Positions 6,088 to 13,305 of a stretch of DNA of 16,147 nt are shown here, in pieces. Below the pieces are notes generated by a model. It saw only the letters and a program-made list of their open reading frames with translations, made no database searches and was not told the origin of the DNA. The first letter of the stretch is position 1. Every line of letters starts with the position of its first letter. The stretch is from Armatimonadota bacterium (GTDB lineage Bacteria > Armatimonadota > JAAZEB01): the NCBI GenBank assembly GCA_012841485.1, contig DUUU01000325.1:1-16147 (forward strand), written 5' to 3'. Made by a program: the position numbers and the translations under genes.

Positions 6088-8079
6088 ATGTCGCTGCTTT
6101 CGCGCATCAGCAAAGGAGGAGGTGCCCCACTGCCGGATCCCGACCGGCAGCCCCAGGGGGATGGCTTGGTCCCCCCCGCCGGACCAGAACGCTTGCCTGC
6201 CGCCTCCACCTCGCAACCCCAGGCAGTCCATCCACAGGAGAGTGATGGCATCATCTGGCGACTGCTGGAGCAGATTGGCCGCGCGCTCTCGCCGACAGGA
6301 GGCGCTTCGCGCAGCGTGGAGCGCGGCGAGCGTGACCAGCGGATGCTCGCGATTGAGGAACACGCACTCCCGATCCTGCAGCAGGAGGGGATTAGCCTCA
6401 CCCCAACAGAACGCGCCAAGGTCTTCTCGCGCCTCTATGACGAGCTGTTTGGCCTCGGCCCCCTCGAATCGCTCCTGGACGACTCCACGGTCAGACGCAT
6501 CGTCATCAACGGACCGCGTGAGGTGCTCGCGGAGCGTTACGGCGGTTTGGAGACAACCGATCTCTTCTTCAAGGACGATGCCCATCTGGTGCTCATCGTT
6601 CGCCGAATCGCGGAACTGGTGGAGGTCCCCCTCGATGACACCATCCCGCGCATGTCGGCTACGCTTCAGGATGGCGCCCGGGTGCAGGCCGTGCTGCCGC
6701 CCCTCGCGCCCACGCCGACACTGACGATCACCAAGACGCTGGGCAACCCCTTCCATAACCTGCAGGCCCAGCGCGAGACGGCCTCAGTCACCGCCATCGA
6801 GTCGTTCTACGAGCTGAAGTACCGCCTTCTCGACCGCCTGATCGCGCAACTCGACCAGGAGTTTCTGGCACGCGGCGACGAGACGGCCCTCCGCCGCCAG
6901 GTGCAGGAGATCATCCTCAATCTGCTGGACGAGCAAGGCGTTGCCGTCAGCCGCACGCAGCGCAACCAGCTGATCTTCGAGCTCCTGGATGAGGTGACGG
7001 GCCTCGGGCCACTTCAGGCGCTCCTGAACGACCCGTCCGTGAGCGAGATCATGGTGAACGGCCCGAAGCAGATCTGGTATGAGCGCGACGGACGATTGCA
7101 GCTTTCGGAGAAGCAGTTCCGCGATGATGAGCACCTGATCGGCATCATCCAGAAGATCTGCTCGGCGGTGGGCCGGCGCGTCGATGAAGCGAGTCCGCTG
7201 GTGGATGCTCGTCTCCAGGATGGCTCGCGTGTGAACGCCGTCATCCCCCCCATCGCCCTGCGCGGGGCGTCGCTCACGATCCGCAAATTCTCGCGCGACC
7301 CGCTCGCCATCGAAGACCTGATCTCCTTCGGCACCCTCACCCGGGGCATGGCGGATTTCCTACGCGCCGCGGTGCTCGCCAAGCTGAACATCGTGGTCTC
7401 CGGGGGAACGGGATCCGGGAAGACGACGCTCCTCAACTGTCTCTCCGGGTTCATCCCGATGGATGAGCGGATCGTCACAATCGAGGACGCCGCAGAGCTG
7501 CAGCTCAAGCAGCCCCACGTCGTCACCCTGGAGGCGCGCCCGCCGAACATCGAGGGCAAAGGCGCGGTCTCTATCCGGGACCTGGTGGTGAACTCGCTCC
7601 GCATGCGCCCGGACCGGATCGTCGTCGGCGAGTGCCGGCGCGGCGAGGCCCTGGATATGCTTCAGGCGATGAACACTGGCCACGATGGCTCCCTGACGAC
7701 GGGCCATGCCAACTCGCCCCGAGAGATGCTATCGCGCCTGGAGACGATGGTCCTGATGTCGGGCATGGAGCTGCCCGTGCGCGCCATTCGCGAGCAGATC
7801 GCGGCGGCGATTGACCTCATCATCCAACAGGCGCGGTTGCGCGATGGTTCGCGCAAGATCGTCCAGATCACCGAAGTGGTCGGCATGGAGGGCGACGTGA
7901 TCACGCTGCAGGATATCTTCGTCCTGCGCCAACTCGGCATCGATAGCAACAACAAGGTGATCGCCCGGCATGAGGCAACCGGAATGCGCCCTCAATGCCT
8001 GGAGAAGTTCGAGCAGGCGGGAATCAGTCTTCCTGCTTCGCTCTTTGCACCAGGGCGTCATGGAGGTTTCGGTGAGTAG
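6088..8079 (+). CDS. cpaF: Tad pilus secretion ATPase CpaF/TadA with a tandemly duplicated N-terminal domain
   Basis: This hexameric motor ATPase for pilus assembly has 663 residues from the ATG at 6088, against about 450 for most CpaF. The extra length is a second copy of the N-terminal domain: residues 108-216 and 291-400 align with 47 identities in 109 by hand. Both carry GLGPL, NGP, LQDG and RV.AV motifs, and both are preceded by a helical segment. The RecA-like C-terminal domain has Walker A GGTGSGKTT at 439-447, an acidic segment TIEDAAELQ (464-472), Walker B-type RIVVGE at 510-515, and a His-box region TGHDGSLTTGHAN at 530-542. MSLLSRI is a typical CpaF beginning, so I prefer 6088 to the GTG at 6064; neither has a strong ribosome-binding site. 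The 144-base gap after cpaE shows only a small GCCTC/GAGGC hairpin (6020-6037). Confidence 0.94.
   Translation: MSLLSRISKGGGAPLPDPDRQPQGDGLVPPAGPERLPAASTSQPQAVHPQESDGIIWRLLEQIGRALSPTGGASRSVERGERDQRMLAIEEHALPILQQEGISLTPTERAKVFSRLYDELFGLGPLESLLDDSTVRRIVINGPREVLAERYGGLETTDLFFKDDAHLVLIVRRIAELVEVPLDDTIPRMSATLQDGARVQAVLPPLAPTPTLTITKTLGNPFHNLQAQRETASVTAIESFYELKYRLLDRLIAQLDQEFLARGDETALRRQVQEIILNLLDEQGVAVSRTQRNQLIFELLDEVTGLGPLQALLNDPSVSEIMVNGPKQIWYERDGRLQLSEKQFRDDEHLIGIIQKICSAVGRRVDEASPLVDARLQDGSRVNAVIPPIALRGASLTIRKFSRDPLAIEDLISFGTLTRGMADFLRAAVLAKLNIVVSGGTGSGKTTLLNCLSGFIPMDERIVTIEDAAELQLKQPHVVTLEARPPNIEGKGAVSIRDLVVNSLRMRPDRIVVGECRRGEALDMLQAMNTGHDGSLTTGHANSPREMLSRLETMVLMSGMELPVRAIREQIAAAIDLIIQQARLRDGSRKIVQITEVVGMEGDVITLQDIFVLRQLGIDSNNKVIARHEATGMRPQCLEKFEQAGISLPASLFAPGRHGGFGE
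6409..6735 (+). repeat. cpaF: CpaF N-terminal domain, copy 1 of an internal duplication
   Basis: Encodes residues 108-216 of CpaF and is homologous to 6958-7287. It keeps GLGPLESLLDD, VINGP and ATLQDGARVQAVLPP, but is more divergent at the end (PTPTLTITK instead of RGASLTIRK). The similarity is at protein level; I see no long identical DNA runs, so the duplication looks old. Confidence 0.8.
6958..7287 (+). repeat. cpaF: CpaF N-terminal domain, copy 2 of an internal duplication
   Basis: Encodes residues 291-400, directly before the ATPase core. With GLGPLQALLNDPSVSEIMVNGP and RLQDGSRVNAVIPP it is the copy closest to ordinary CpaF proteins, so copy 1 is probably the added one. Confidence 0.8.
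8062..8066 (+). promoter_or_regulatory. Shine-Dalgarno GGAGG that sets the tadB start
   Basis: GGAGG lies 5 bases before GTG at 8072, inside the last codons of cpaF. It overlaps the alternative ATG at 8060, which itself has no good site upstream. This favours a GTG start and translational coupling to cpaF. Confidence 0.55.
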
Positions 8080-9079
8080 CAGGCTGCTCGTGTTTGGCGT
8101 CGTGTTCGGGATCGTGGGCGCGTACCTGCTCATCAGGGGCCTGGCGCAAGTCGCGCCGCGCGTGAACATCCTGCTGCACCGGCGTTCGCGGCGCATCCTG
8201 CAAGAGCGGCTGGGAAAGAAGAGTGAGAAGGTCTCCCCGGCGCCAAACGCCCCCGCCTCGGTGCCGGCCACGGAAGGCCAGCGTACCCTGCTCCCGATGC
8301 TCACGCGCCTGCTCTCGCGGACGCGGGCTCGGCCCGTCCTCGCTCAGCTTGACCATGCGTTGGTCCTGGCGCGCATTCCGCTCAAGGCGGTCGAGTTTCT
8401 CTATATCACCCTCACCGCGCTCTTTCTGACGCTCGCGATCGTGCAGTTCTTCACGAGCAACCTCTTTGTGGCGCTGACAATCGCGCTGCTGGCCGGCTTC
8501 GCGCCTTTCTACGTCCTGCGGATCACCCAACGGATGCGGTTCGCGAAGATCGATTTCCAGGTAGCGGATGCCCTGCTCCTGATGACCAACTCACTACGCT
8601 CGGGGACGAGTTTCCTAGACGCGATGGAGACGGTTTCGACCGAGATGCCCCCCCCGATTAGTGAGGAGTTCGAGCGCGCGCTGCGGGATGTCACCCTCGG
8701 CGTGCCGGTCGATGAAGCCTTCATCAAGATGAGCCAGCGCTGCCGCAGCGAGGACCTGGATCTAGCGGTCACCGCCTTCATGATCCAGAGAGAGGTGGGA
8801 GGCAACCTCGCGGAGATCCTGGAGAACATCGCCGAGACAATCCGGATGCGCGTGAAGCTGAAGCGCGAGATCCAGACGTTGACGGCGCAAGGAAAGCTAT
8901 CCGGGGGCATCCTCTGCGCGCTCCCGCTTGGGCTGACGGTGCTGCTCACCTCCCTGAACCCAGATTATATGGATCTGCTCTTGACCACTGCCATGGGAAA
9001 GGGGATGCTGATCACGGGCGCCGTGCTGCAAGTACTCGGCATTCTGGCAATCATGCGCGTGGTCAAGATCGAGGTGTAG
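8072..9079 (+). CDS. tadB: Tad pilus inner-membrane platform protein TadB (type II secretion F family)
   Basis: This protein has 335 residues from GTG 8072 (339 from ATG 8060). Membrane segments lie at about 4-26, 107-127, 129-149, 275-293 and 311-330. The T2SSF domain occupies about 163-292, with the cytoplasmic helical stretch DALLLMTNSLRSGTSFLDAM at 166-185 and REVGGNLAEILENIAETIR at 240-258, both typical of the family. TadB and TadC form the inner-membrane platform that transmits CpaF motor action to the growing pilus. The start overlaps the cpaF stop by 8 bases and tadC follows after 8 bases, so the three are surely cotranscribed. TadB and TadC are homologous; I name them by order, since TadB follows the ATPase in known loci. 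Confidence 0.92.
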   Translation: MSSRLLVFGVVFGIVGAYLLIRGLAQVAPRVNILLHRRSRRILQERLGKKSEKVSPAPNAPASVPATEGQRTLLPMLTRLLSRTRARPVLAQLDHALVLARIPLKAVEFLYITLTALFLTLAIVQFFTSNLFVALTIALLAGFAPFYVLRITQRMRFAKIDFQVADALLLMTNSLRSGTSFLDAMETVSTEMPPPISEEFERALRDVTLGVPVDEAFIKMSQRCRSEDLDLAVTAFMIQREVGGNLAEILENIAETIRMRVKLKREIQTLTAQGKLSGGILCALPLGLTVLLTSLNPDYMDLLLTTAMGKGMLITGAVLQVLGILAIMRVVKIEV

Positions 9080-9087
9080 CAGGAACG

Positions 9088-10017
9088 ATGCTGGTTCTCA
9101 TCGCACTCACCTTCTTCCTGTCGGTGGTCTGTTTGACCATTGGGATCCGGATCGAGCGGGAGAGGTCTTCCCCCTTGGCGCGGCTGCAGCGCCAGGTGCA
9201 GGAGACCCGCGAACTGTCTCCGGAGGAGATGGAACTGCGGCGGCCGTTCCTGGCGCGTTTAGTCGGCCCCATCGCGCAGCGCGTGCTCCGGCTGGTGGCC
9301 CGCTTCTCGCCACCCGGCCTCAAGGATAGCATCCGGCGGCGTCTACAGGTCGCGGGCAATCCCTGGCGCGCCCACTCGGAAGAGGTGATCTTCGCCAAGA
9401 TAGTGCTGGCCGCCACCGGCACGTTCTGTGGCTTCGCACTGGGCACCACGGTGCTGTACAAGAAGCCGGAGGAAGCCCTGTTGTTCGCCCTGGGCGGCTT
9501 TGCCACCGGCTTTCTCCTGGTCGATTGGGCGATCCTGCAAAAGACGAAGCAGCGGCGCAAGCAGATCCAGCGCTCTCTGCCCTACGTCCTCGACCTCCTC
9601 TGCGTGAGCGTCGAGGCCGGCCTGGCGTTCGATGCGGCGATGCAGAAGGTGACCGAGAAGGTGGAAGGACCGCTCTCGCAAGAGTTTCAGCACGTGGCCT
9701 ACGAGATCCGCATTGGCAAGCCGCGCCGGGATGCCCTCCGCGACATGCGCGACCGATGCGCCGTGGAGGACCTGAACACCTTCGTCGCGGCCATCGTCCA
9801 GGCCGAGCGCCTTGGGTTGGGCATCGGCCAGGTGCTGCGGGTACAGGCGGACCTGATGCGCAACCTCCGCCGCGAGCGCGCGAGGGAGGCGGCCATGAAG
9901 ATCCCCGTGAAGATGCTTTTCCCACTCGTCTTTCTCGTCCTGCCGGCGCTCTTCGTGGTGATTCTTGGCCCCGCGGTGATCCAGATGCTGGGCAGTCTGG
10001 GAGCAGGAGGTCACTGA
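9088..10017 (+). CDS. tadC: Tad pilus inner-membrane platform protein TadC (type II secretion F family)
   Basis: This protein has 309 residues. Membrane helices lie at about 2-20, 103-122, 128-150 and 276-298. The T2SSF domain lies at about 164-295, with SLPYVLDLLCVSVEAGLAFD at 163-182 and QAERLGLGIGQVLRVQAD at 238-255, both close to TadC consensus. It is the partner of TadB in the pilus platform. The ATG at 9088 has AGGAA just upstream, at a short distance. The stop at 10015-10017 is one base from the next gene, and the ribosome-binding site of that gene lies inside the tadC end. Confidence 0.93.
   Translation: MLVLIALTFFLSVVCLTIGIRIERERSSPLARLQRQVQETRELSPEEMELRRPFLARLVGPIAQRVLRLVARFSPPGLKDSIRRRLQVAGNPWRAHSEEVIFAKIVLAATGTFCGFALGTTVLYKKPEEALLFALGGFATGFLLVDWAILQKTKQRRKQIQRSLPYVLDLLCVSVEAGLAFDAAMQKVTEKVEGPLSQEFQHVAYEIRIGKPRRDALRDMRDRCAVEDLNTFVAAIVQAERLGLGIGQVLRVQADLMRNLRRERAREAAMKIPVKMLFPLVFLVLPALFVVILGPAVIQMLGSLGAGGH
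10005..10010 (+). promoter_or_regulatory. Strong Shine-Dalgarno AGGAGG for the diguanylate cyclase gene
   Basis: AGGAGG within the last codons of tadC stands 8 bases before ATG 10019. It is the strongest ribosome-binding site in the tad block, so this regulator is probably well translated from the tad mRNA. Confidence 0.6.
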
Positions 10018-10018
10018 G

Positions 10019-10963
10019 ATGGACCAGTCAAGCGAACTCCTCATCGATCTCCAAGGGCGGCACGTGTTGATCGCCGATGACGACCCCGAGAGCATCGACC
10101 TGGTAGGCACCATCCTCGCGAGCGAAGGCCACCATCTCCTCTCGGCAACCCATGCCGACGAGGTACTCCGCCAGGCGCGCCTTCACCAGCCTGATCTGAT
10201 CCTGATGGATCTCGAGATGCCCGGGATGGATGGCCTCAGCGTGGCTCAGGCATTGAGGCACGACCCGCGCACCCAGCACATTCCAGTCATCTTCGTGACC
10301 GCCTCGACCGCCCTGGAGAACAAGCTCCGCGCGCTGCGTGAAGGCGCCAACGACTATATCACGAAGCCGTACTACCGCGAAGAGCTGCTCGCCCGCATCA
10401 ACGTGGCCCTGCGCCTCAAGGCGCTACAGGACGCGCTTCGAGAGCGCAACCAGCTTCTCGCCGAGCTGGCCACCCACGACGAACTCACCCGACTGTATAA
10501 CCGCCGTCACCTCGTGCAGCGCCTCTCGGAGGAGGTGCCCCGGGCAAAGCGGTACCGCCTACCCCTCTCCTGCCTGCTGCTCGATCTCGATCACTTCAAG
10601 CGGGTCAACGATACGTACGGGCACCCGGCAGGCGACGCGGTCCTCCGACAGATCGCCAGCATCTTGCGCTCTTCCGTGCGCTCGGTAGACGTGGTGGGTC
10701 GCTATGGCGGCGAAGAGTTTCTGATCATCCTCCCTCAGACAGGCGCCGAGGGCGCCCGCGTGCTGGCCGAACGGATCCGCCAGCGCGTCGAGCAGGAACC
10801 CTTCGACATCGGTGGGCAGACGATCCACTGCACGACCAGCATCGGTCTGGCCGCAGCGTCGGATGGAGAGGTGCCGGATGCCGATGATCTGATCGCCGAA
10901 GCCGACCGCGCCCTCTACCACGCCAAGGCCATGGGCCGCAACCGGGTCTCCTTCGCGCCCTGA
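10019..10963 (+). CDS. Response regulator with GGDEF output domain (diguanylate cyclase, PleD-like)
   Basis: This 314-residue protein should make cyclic di-GMP from two GTP when its receiver is phosphorylated. The receiver (about 14-132) has the acidic triad D20-D22, phosphoacceptor D64 (ILMDLEMPGMDG), T94 and K116. A helical linker (132-150) leads to the GGDEF domain (about 151-313), with DLDHFKRVND at 189-198, GHPAGD at 201-206 and an active-site GGEEF at 230-234. RSVD at 221-224 is an intact RxxD inhibitory site at the normal five-residue distance, so product feedback is expected. Unlike Caulobacter PleD it has a single receiver. It is the last gene of the tad block, one base after tadC, which suggests a direct link between cyclic-di-GMP and the pilus. 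No EAL or PilZ protein is nearby. Confidence 0.93.
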   Translation: MDQSSELLIDLQGRHVLIADDDPESIDLVGTILASEGHHLLSATHADEVLRQARLHQPDLILMDLEMPGMDGLSVAQALRHDPRTQHIPVIFVTASTALENKLRALREGANDYITKPYYREELLARINVALRLKALQDALRERNQLLAELATHDELTRLYNRRHLVQRLSEEVPRAKRYRLPLSCLLLDLDHFKRVNDTYGHPAGDAVLRQIASILRSSVRSVDVVGRYGGEEFLIILPQTGAEGARVLAERIRQRVEQEPFDIGGQTIHCTTSIGLAAASDGEVPDADDLIAEADRALYHAKAMGRNRVSFAP

Positions 10964-10966
10964 AGC

Positions 10967-11011
10967 CGCGCCGCCCGGCATCTCAGCGGGTCAGGCGATT
11001 GAGCCGGCGCG
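10967..11011. terminator. Possible bidirectional terminator structure between the convergent blocks
   Basis: An outer stem CGCGCC (10967-10972) with GGCGCG (11006-11011) and an inner stem CCCG (10974-10977) with CGGG (10987-10990) lie in the 100-base gap between convergent genes. Neither strand has a U-run, so the case rests mainly on position. Confidence 0.3.
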
Positions 11012-11063
11012 TGTTGGAATGGGCGAGCAGCACTCCTCAACGCGACGGTCTCCGCCCCTTCAC

Positions 11064-12368
11064 TCACCCATTCGGCTTGGATCCAGAGCGACCGCTCGAT
11101 GCGCTCTCGCTGGCGGCAGGCGCCGGCAGATCCGCGAGCGATACGATGGGGCGTGCGCCAGCTTTGAGGAGCGCCTCGAAACGCTCCCCCGCAGGGCCGC
11201 CACTGAAATCTCGGGCCCGGGCGCCCTCGGCATCCAGAAGCCACACCGGCTTCTCAAGCGAGAGGGCATAGTGTGCCGCATCCAGATTGCGCAGATTGGC
11301 CGGGCCCATGGGGAAGGGCGTGAGGAGCACCATATCCGCGTCCTCGATGAAGCGCAGGTGGGCGCGGTGCGTGTCCTCGGTGATCGCAGTAAACGGCGCC
11401 TCATCCACATAGCGCAGGTTCAGGCGCTTCGCGGCCACCTGATCGCTATCGCCCGTGTTGATGACGCCCGCCGTCACCCGGAAGCCCCGCTCCAGGAGGC
11501 TCTCAAAGACGGCCTCGCCCGTGCCGGCGCCGCAGATCACATGGACGAGCGGCATCTCCTCGGCTTCGGCAAATTGCGGCGCGCCCCGGCCCGCCTCGGC
11601 GACCACGTAGGGCCGGCCCGTCTGCGGGTGTCGCCGCACCAGGACGTCCGCGCCATAGGCGAGGCGCACGTTCTCTCGCGTGAGCACGCTCTCCGGCGGG
11701 CCATCCGCGAAGACGCGGCCCCGGTGAAGGAGCAAGAGGCGGTCGCAGAACTGAGCGGCCAGGTTGAGGTCGTGAAGCACGACGAGGAGAGCGCGCGCGC
11801 CATCGGCGCGCAGAGTGTTCACCAAGCGCATGATCTCGATCTGGTAGTTGATATCCAGGTGCGCCGTCGGCTCATCGAGCAGGAGAATGGGCGTCTGTTG
11901 CGCCAACGCGCGGGCAACCATCACCCGCTGGCGCTCGCCGCCGCTGATCCCCAGAATGGAGCGATCCTCCAGCTTCAGCACGCCGGTGCGCTGCAACGCC
12001 TCTCGGGCAATCGCGATATCGGCGGCGGTCTCCGTCGCGAAGCGGCCCAGGTGGGGCAGCCGCCCCATGAGCACGATCTCGCGCACGGTGAAAGCAAAAT
12101 CGACGCGCGTCTCCTGGGGCACGACGGCGATCCGCCGTGCCACCCATTGGGGCGTGGCGGAGTAGATCTCGCGGCCTTCCACCCGGACCTCGCCCGATTG
12201 CGGGTGCAGGGTACGGCTCACCGCACGCAGCAGCGTCGATTTCCCGGATCCGTTCGGGCCAATGACCGCCACCAGTTCGCCGGGCGCAAGCGAGAAGGAG
12301 ACCTCTTCTAACACCGGAGCCGCAGTGTAGCCACAACGGATCCGGTCTGCCTCAAGGATTGCGTGCAT
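11064..12368 (-). CDS. ABC transporter ATPase of the BtuD/FecE type with an extra C-terminal domain
   Basis: This protein has 434 residues. The first about 255 are a complete ATP-binding subunit of the cobalamin/iron-siderophore/heme import class. It has Walker A GPNGSGKS at 37-44, Q-loop Q85, signature ISGGERQ at 141-147, Walker B ILLLDEP at 161-167, D-loop HLD at 170-172 and H-loop H199. After a linker (256-272) a second domain of about 140 residues follows: LVHVICGAGTGEAV at 274-287 looks like a nucleotide- or dinucleotide-fold glycine loop, then GVINTGDSD at 301-309 and VLLTPFPMGPAN at 347-358. As I recall, archaeal BtuD proteins can carry a similar tail; I could not verify this. The end (415-434) is low complexity. 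No permease or binding-protein gene is present. The start overlaps the end of rluB by 17 bases, with no strong ribosome-binding site. Confidence 0.85.
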   Translation of the reverse strand: MHAILEADRIRCGYTAAPVLEEVSFSLAPGELVAVIGPNGSGKSTLLRAVSRTLHPQSGEVRVEGREIYSATPQWVARRIAVVPQETRVDFAFTVREIVLMGRLPHLGRFATETAADIAIAREALQRTGVLKLEDRSILGISGGERQRVMVARALAQQTPILLLDEPTAHLDINYQIEIMRLVNTLRADGARALLVVLHDLNLAAQFCDRLLLLHRGRVFADGPPESVLTRENVRLAYGADVLVRRHPQTGRPYVVAEAGRGAPQFAEAEEMPLVHVICGAGTGEAVFESLLERGFRVTAGVINTGDSDQVAAKRLNLRYVDEAPFTAITEDTHRAHLRFIEDADMVLLTPFPMGPANLRNLDAAHYALSLEKPVWLLDAEGARARDFSGGPAGERFEALLKAGARPIVSLADLPAPAASESASSGRSGSKPNG

Positions 12369-13305
12369 CGCGTGGTCTACCGCTCATCCGGCCCTCGCGA
12401 CGTGGCGCGGGCCTGTCCCCTGCCCCGCCACCGCTCTGCCCGCTCCGGGCTCGCTCCTTGGAGCCAGTCAGGGGGGGTGCGGGGCTCTTGGCCGGAGCAC
12501 GCGACGCGCGCCTCTGCGGAGCTTGGGTCGGCTGGGCCGCGCTGCTTCCTCGCGGGCGCGGTGAGGATGGCTGTGGGGCTGCTTCGCCTTTGGCCATGCG
12601 CATCAGCGCGTGCACTTCCTTCTGGGTCAGGTGGCGCCACGCGCCGAGCGGCAGCTTGCGCACGCTGATCGGTCCGATAGCGACGCGCCGCAGATAGCGC
12701 ACCGGATGCCCGACCGCTTCCAGCATCCGGCGCACCTGCCGTTTGCGGCCCTCGTGCAGCGTGATCTCCAGCACGGCGCGATCCTCGCCCGCGAAGAGCA
12801 CCCGCACCTGCGCGGGCGCGGTCATCCCCTCCTCCAATCGGATCCCGGTGCGCAGCCTCTCCAGCGCCTTTTCACCGGGAACGCCCTGGACGTGCGCTTG
12901 ATAAATCTTCGGCACCCCATGCCGGGGATGGGTGAGCAACTGCGTCAGCTCCCCATCATTGGTGACGATCAGCGCCCCTTCCGTATCCTTATCGAGCCGG
13001 CCCACTGGATGCACAGGCACGTCGACATCGCGCAGCAGATCCATCACCGTGCGCCCGGCGTGGGGATCAGCGCGGGTGGTGACGTAGCCGCCGGGCTTGT
13101 TGAGGAGTACGTACGTCTTGCGTCGCGGGATCGCCACCGGGCGTCCCGCGACGGTGATCGCGTGTTTCTCCGGGTCGACCTTCACGCCCATCTCGGTGAC
13201 AGTCTCCCCATCGATGGCCACCTGTCCCGCGGCGATCATCCGCTCCGCTTCACGGCGCGAAGCGACGCCGGCGGCGGCCAGTACTTTGTGCAGCCTTTCT
13301 TCCAT
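12352..13305 (-). CDS. rluB: rRNA pseudouridine synthase, RluB/RsuA family, with basic C-terminal tail
   Basis: This 317-residue enzyme converts a specific uridine of rRNA to pseudouridine; for RluB this is in 23S rRNA. An S4 RNA-binding domain lies at about 2-48 (RLHKVLAAAGVASRREAERMI). The synthase domain at about 62-235 has the catalytic motif GRLDKDTEG at 102-110 (catalytic D105), KIYQAHVQG at 133-141 and TLHEGRKRQVRRML at 182-195. Residues about 241-317 are a low-complexity Pro/Ala/Ser/Arg tail absent from short family members and probably RNA-binding or disordered. The start sits 56 bases inside the end of the carboxypeptidase gene. The S4 domain begins right at this methionine, so the overlap is real. 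RsuA (16S) and RluE/RluF share the motifs; RluB is favoured by neighbours scpA-scpB. Confidence 0.9.
   Translation of the reverse strand: MEERLHKVLAAAGVASRREAERMIAAGQVAIDGETVTEMGVKVDPEKHAITVAGRPVAIPRRKTYVLLNKPGGYVTTRADPHAGRTVMDLLRDVDVPVHPVGRLDKDTEGALIVTNDGELTQLLTHPRHGVPKIYQAHVQGVPGEKALERLRTGIRLEEGMTAPAQVRVLFAGEDRAVLEITLHEGRKRQVRRMLEAVGHPVRYLRRVAIGPISVRKLPLGAWRHLTQKEVHALMRMAKGEAAPQPSSPRPRGSSAAQPTQAPQRRASRAPAKSPAPPLTGSKERARSGQSGGGAGDRPAPRREGRMSGRPRDARNP

Noticed and set aside
5976..6245. Small plus-strand open frame of 89 codons between cpaE and cpaF
   Set aside because: It runs far into cpaF in another frame, has no ribosome-binding site of note and no motif.
11019..12311. Plus-strand open frame of 430 codons opposite the ABC ATPase
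   Set aside because: The minus-strand frame has every ABC ATPase motif in order, while the plus-strand translation is composition-driven and lacks motifs.
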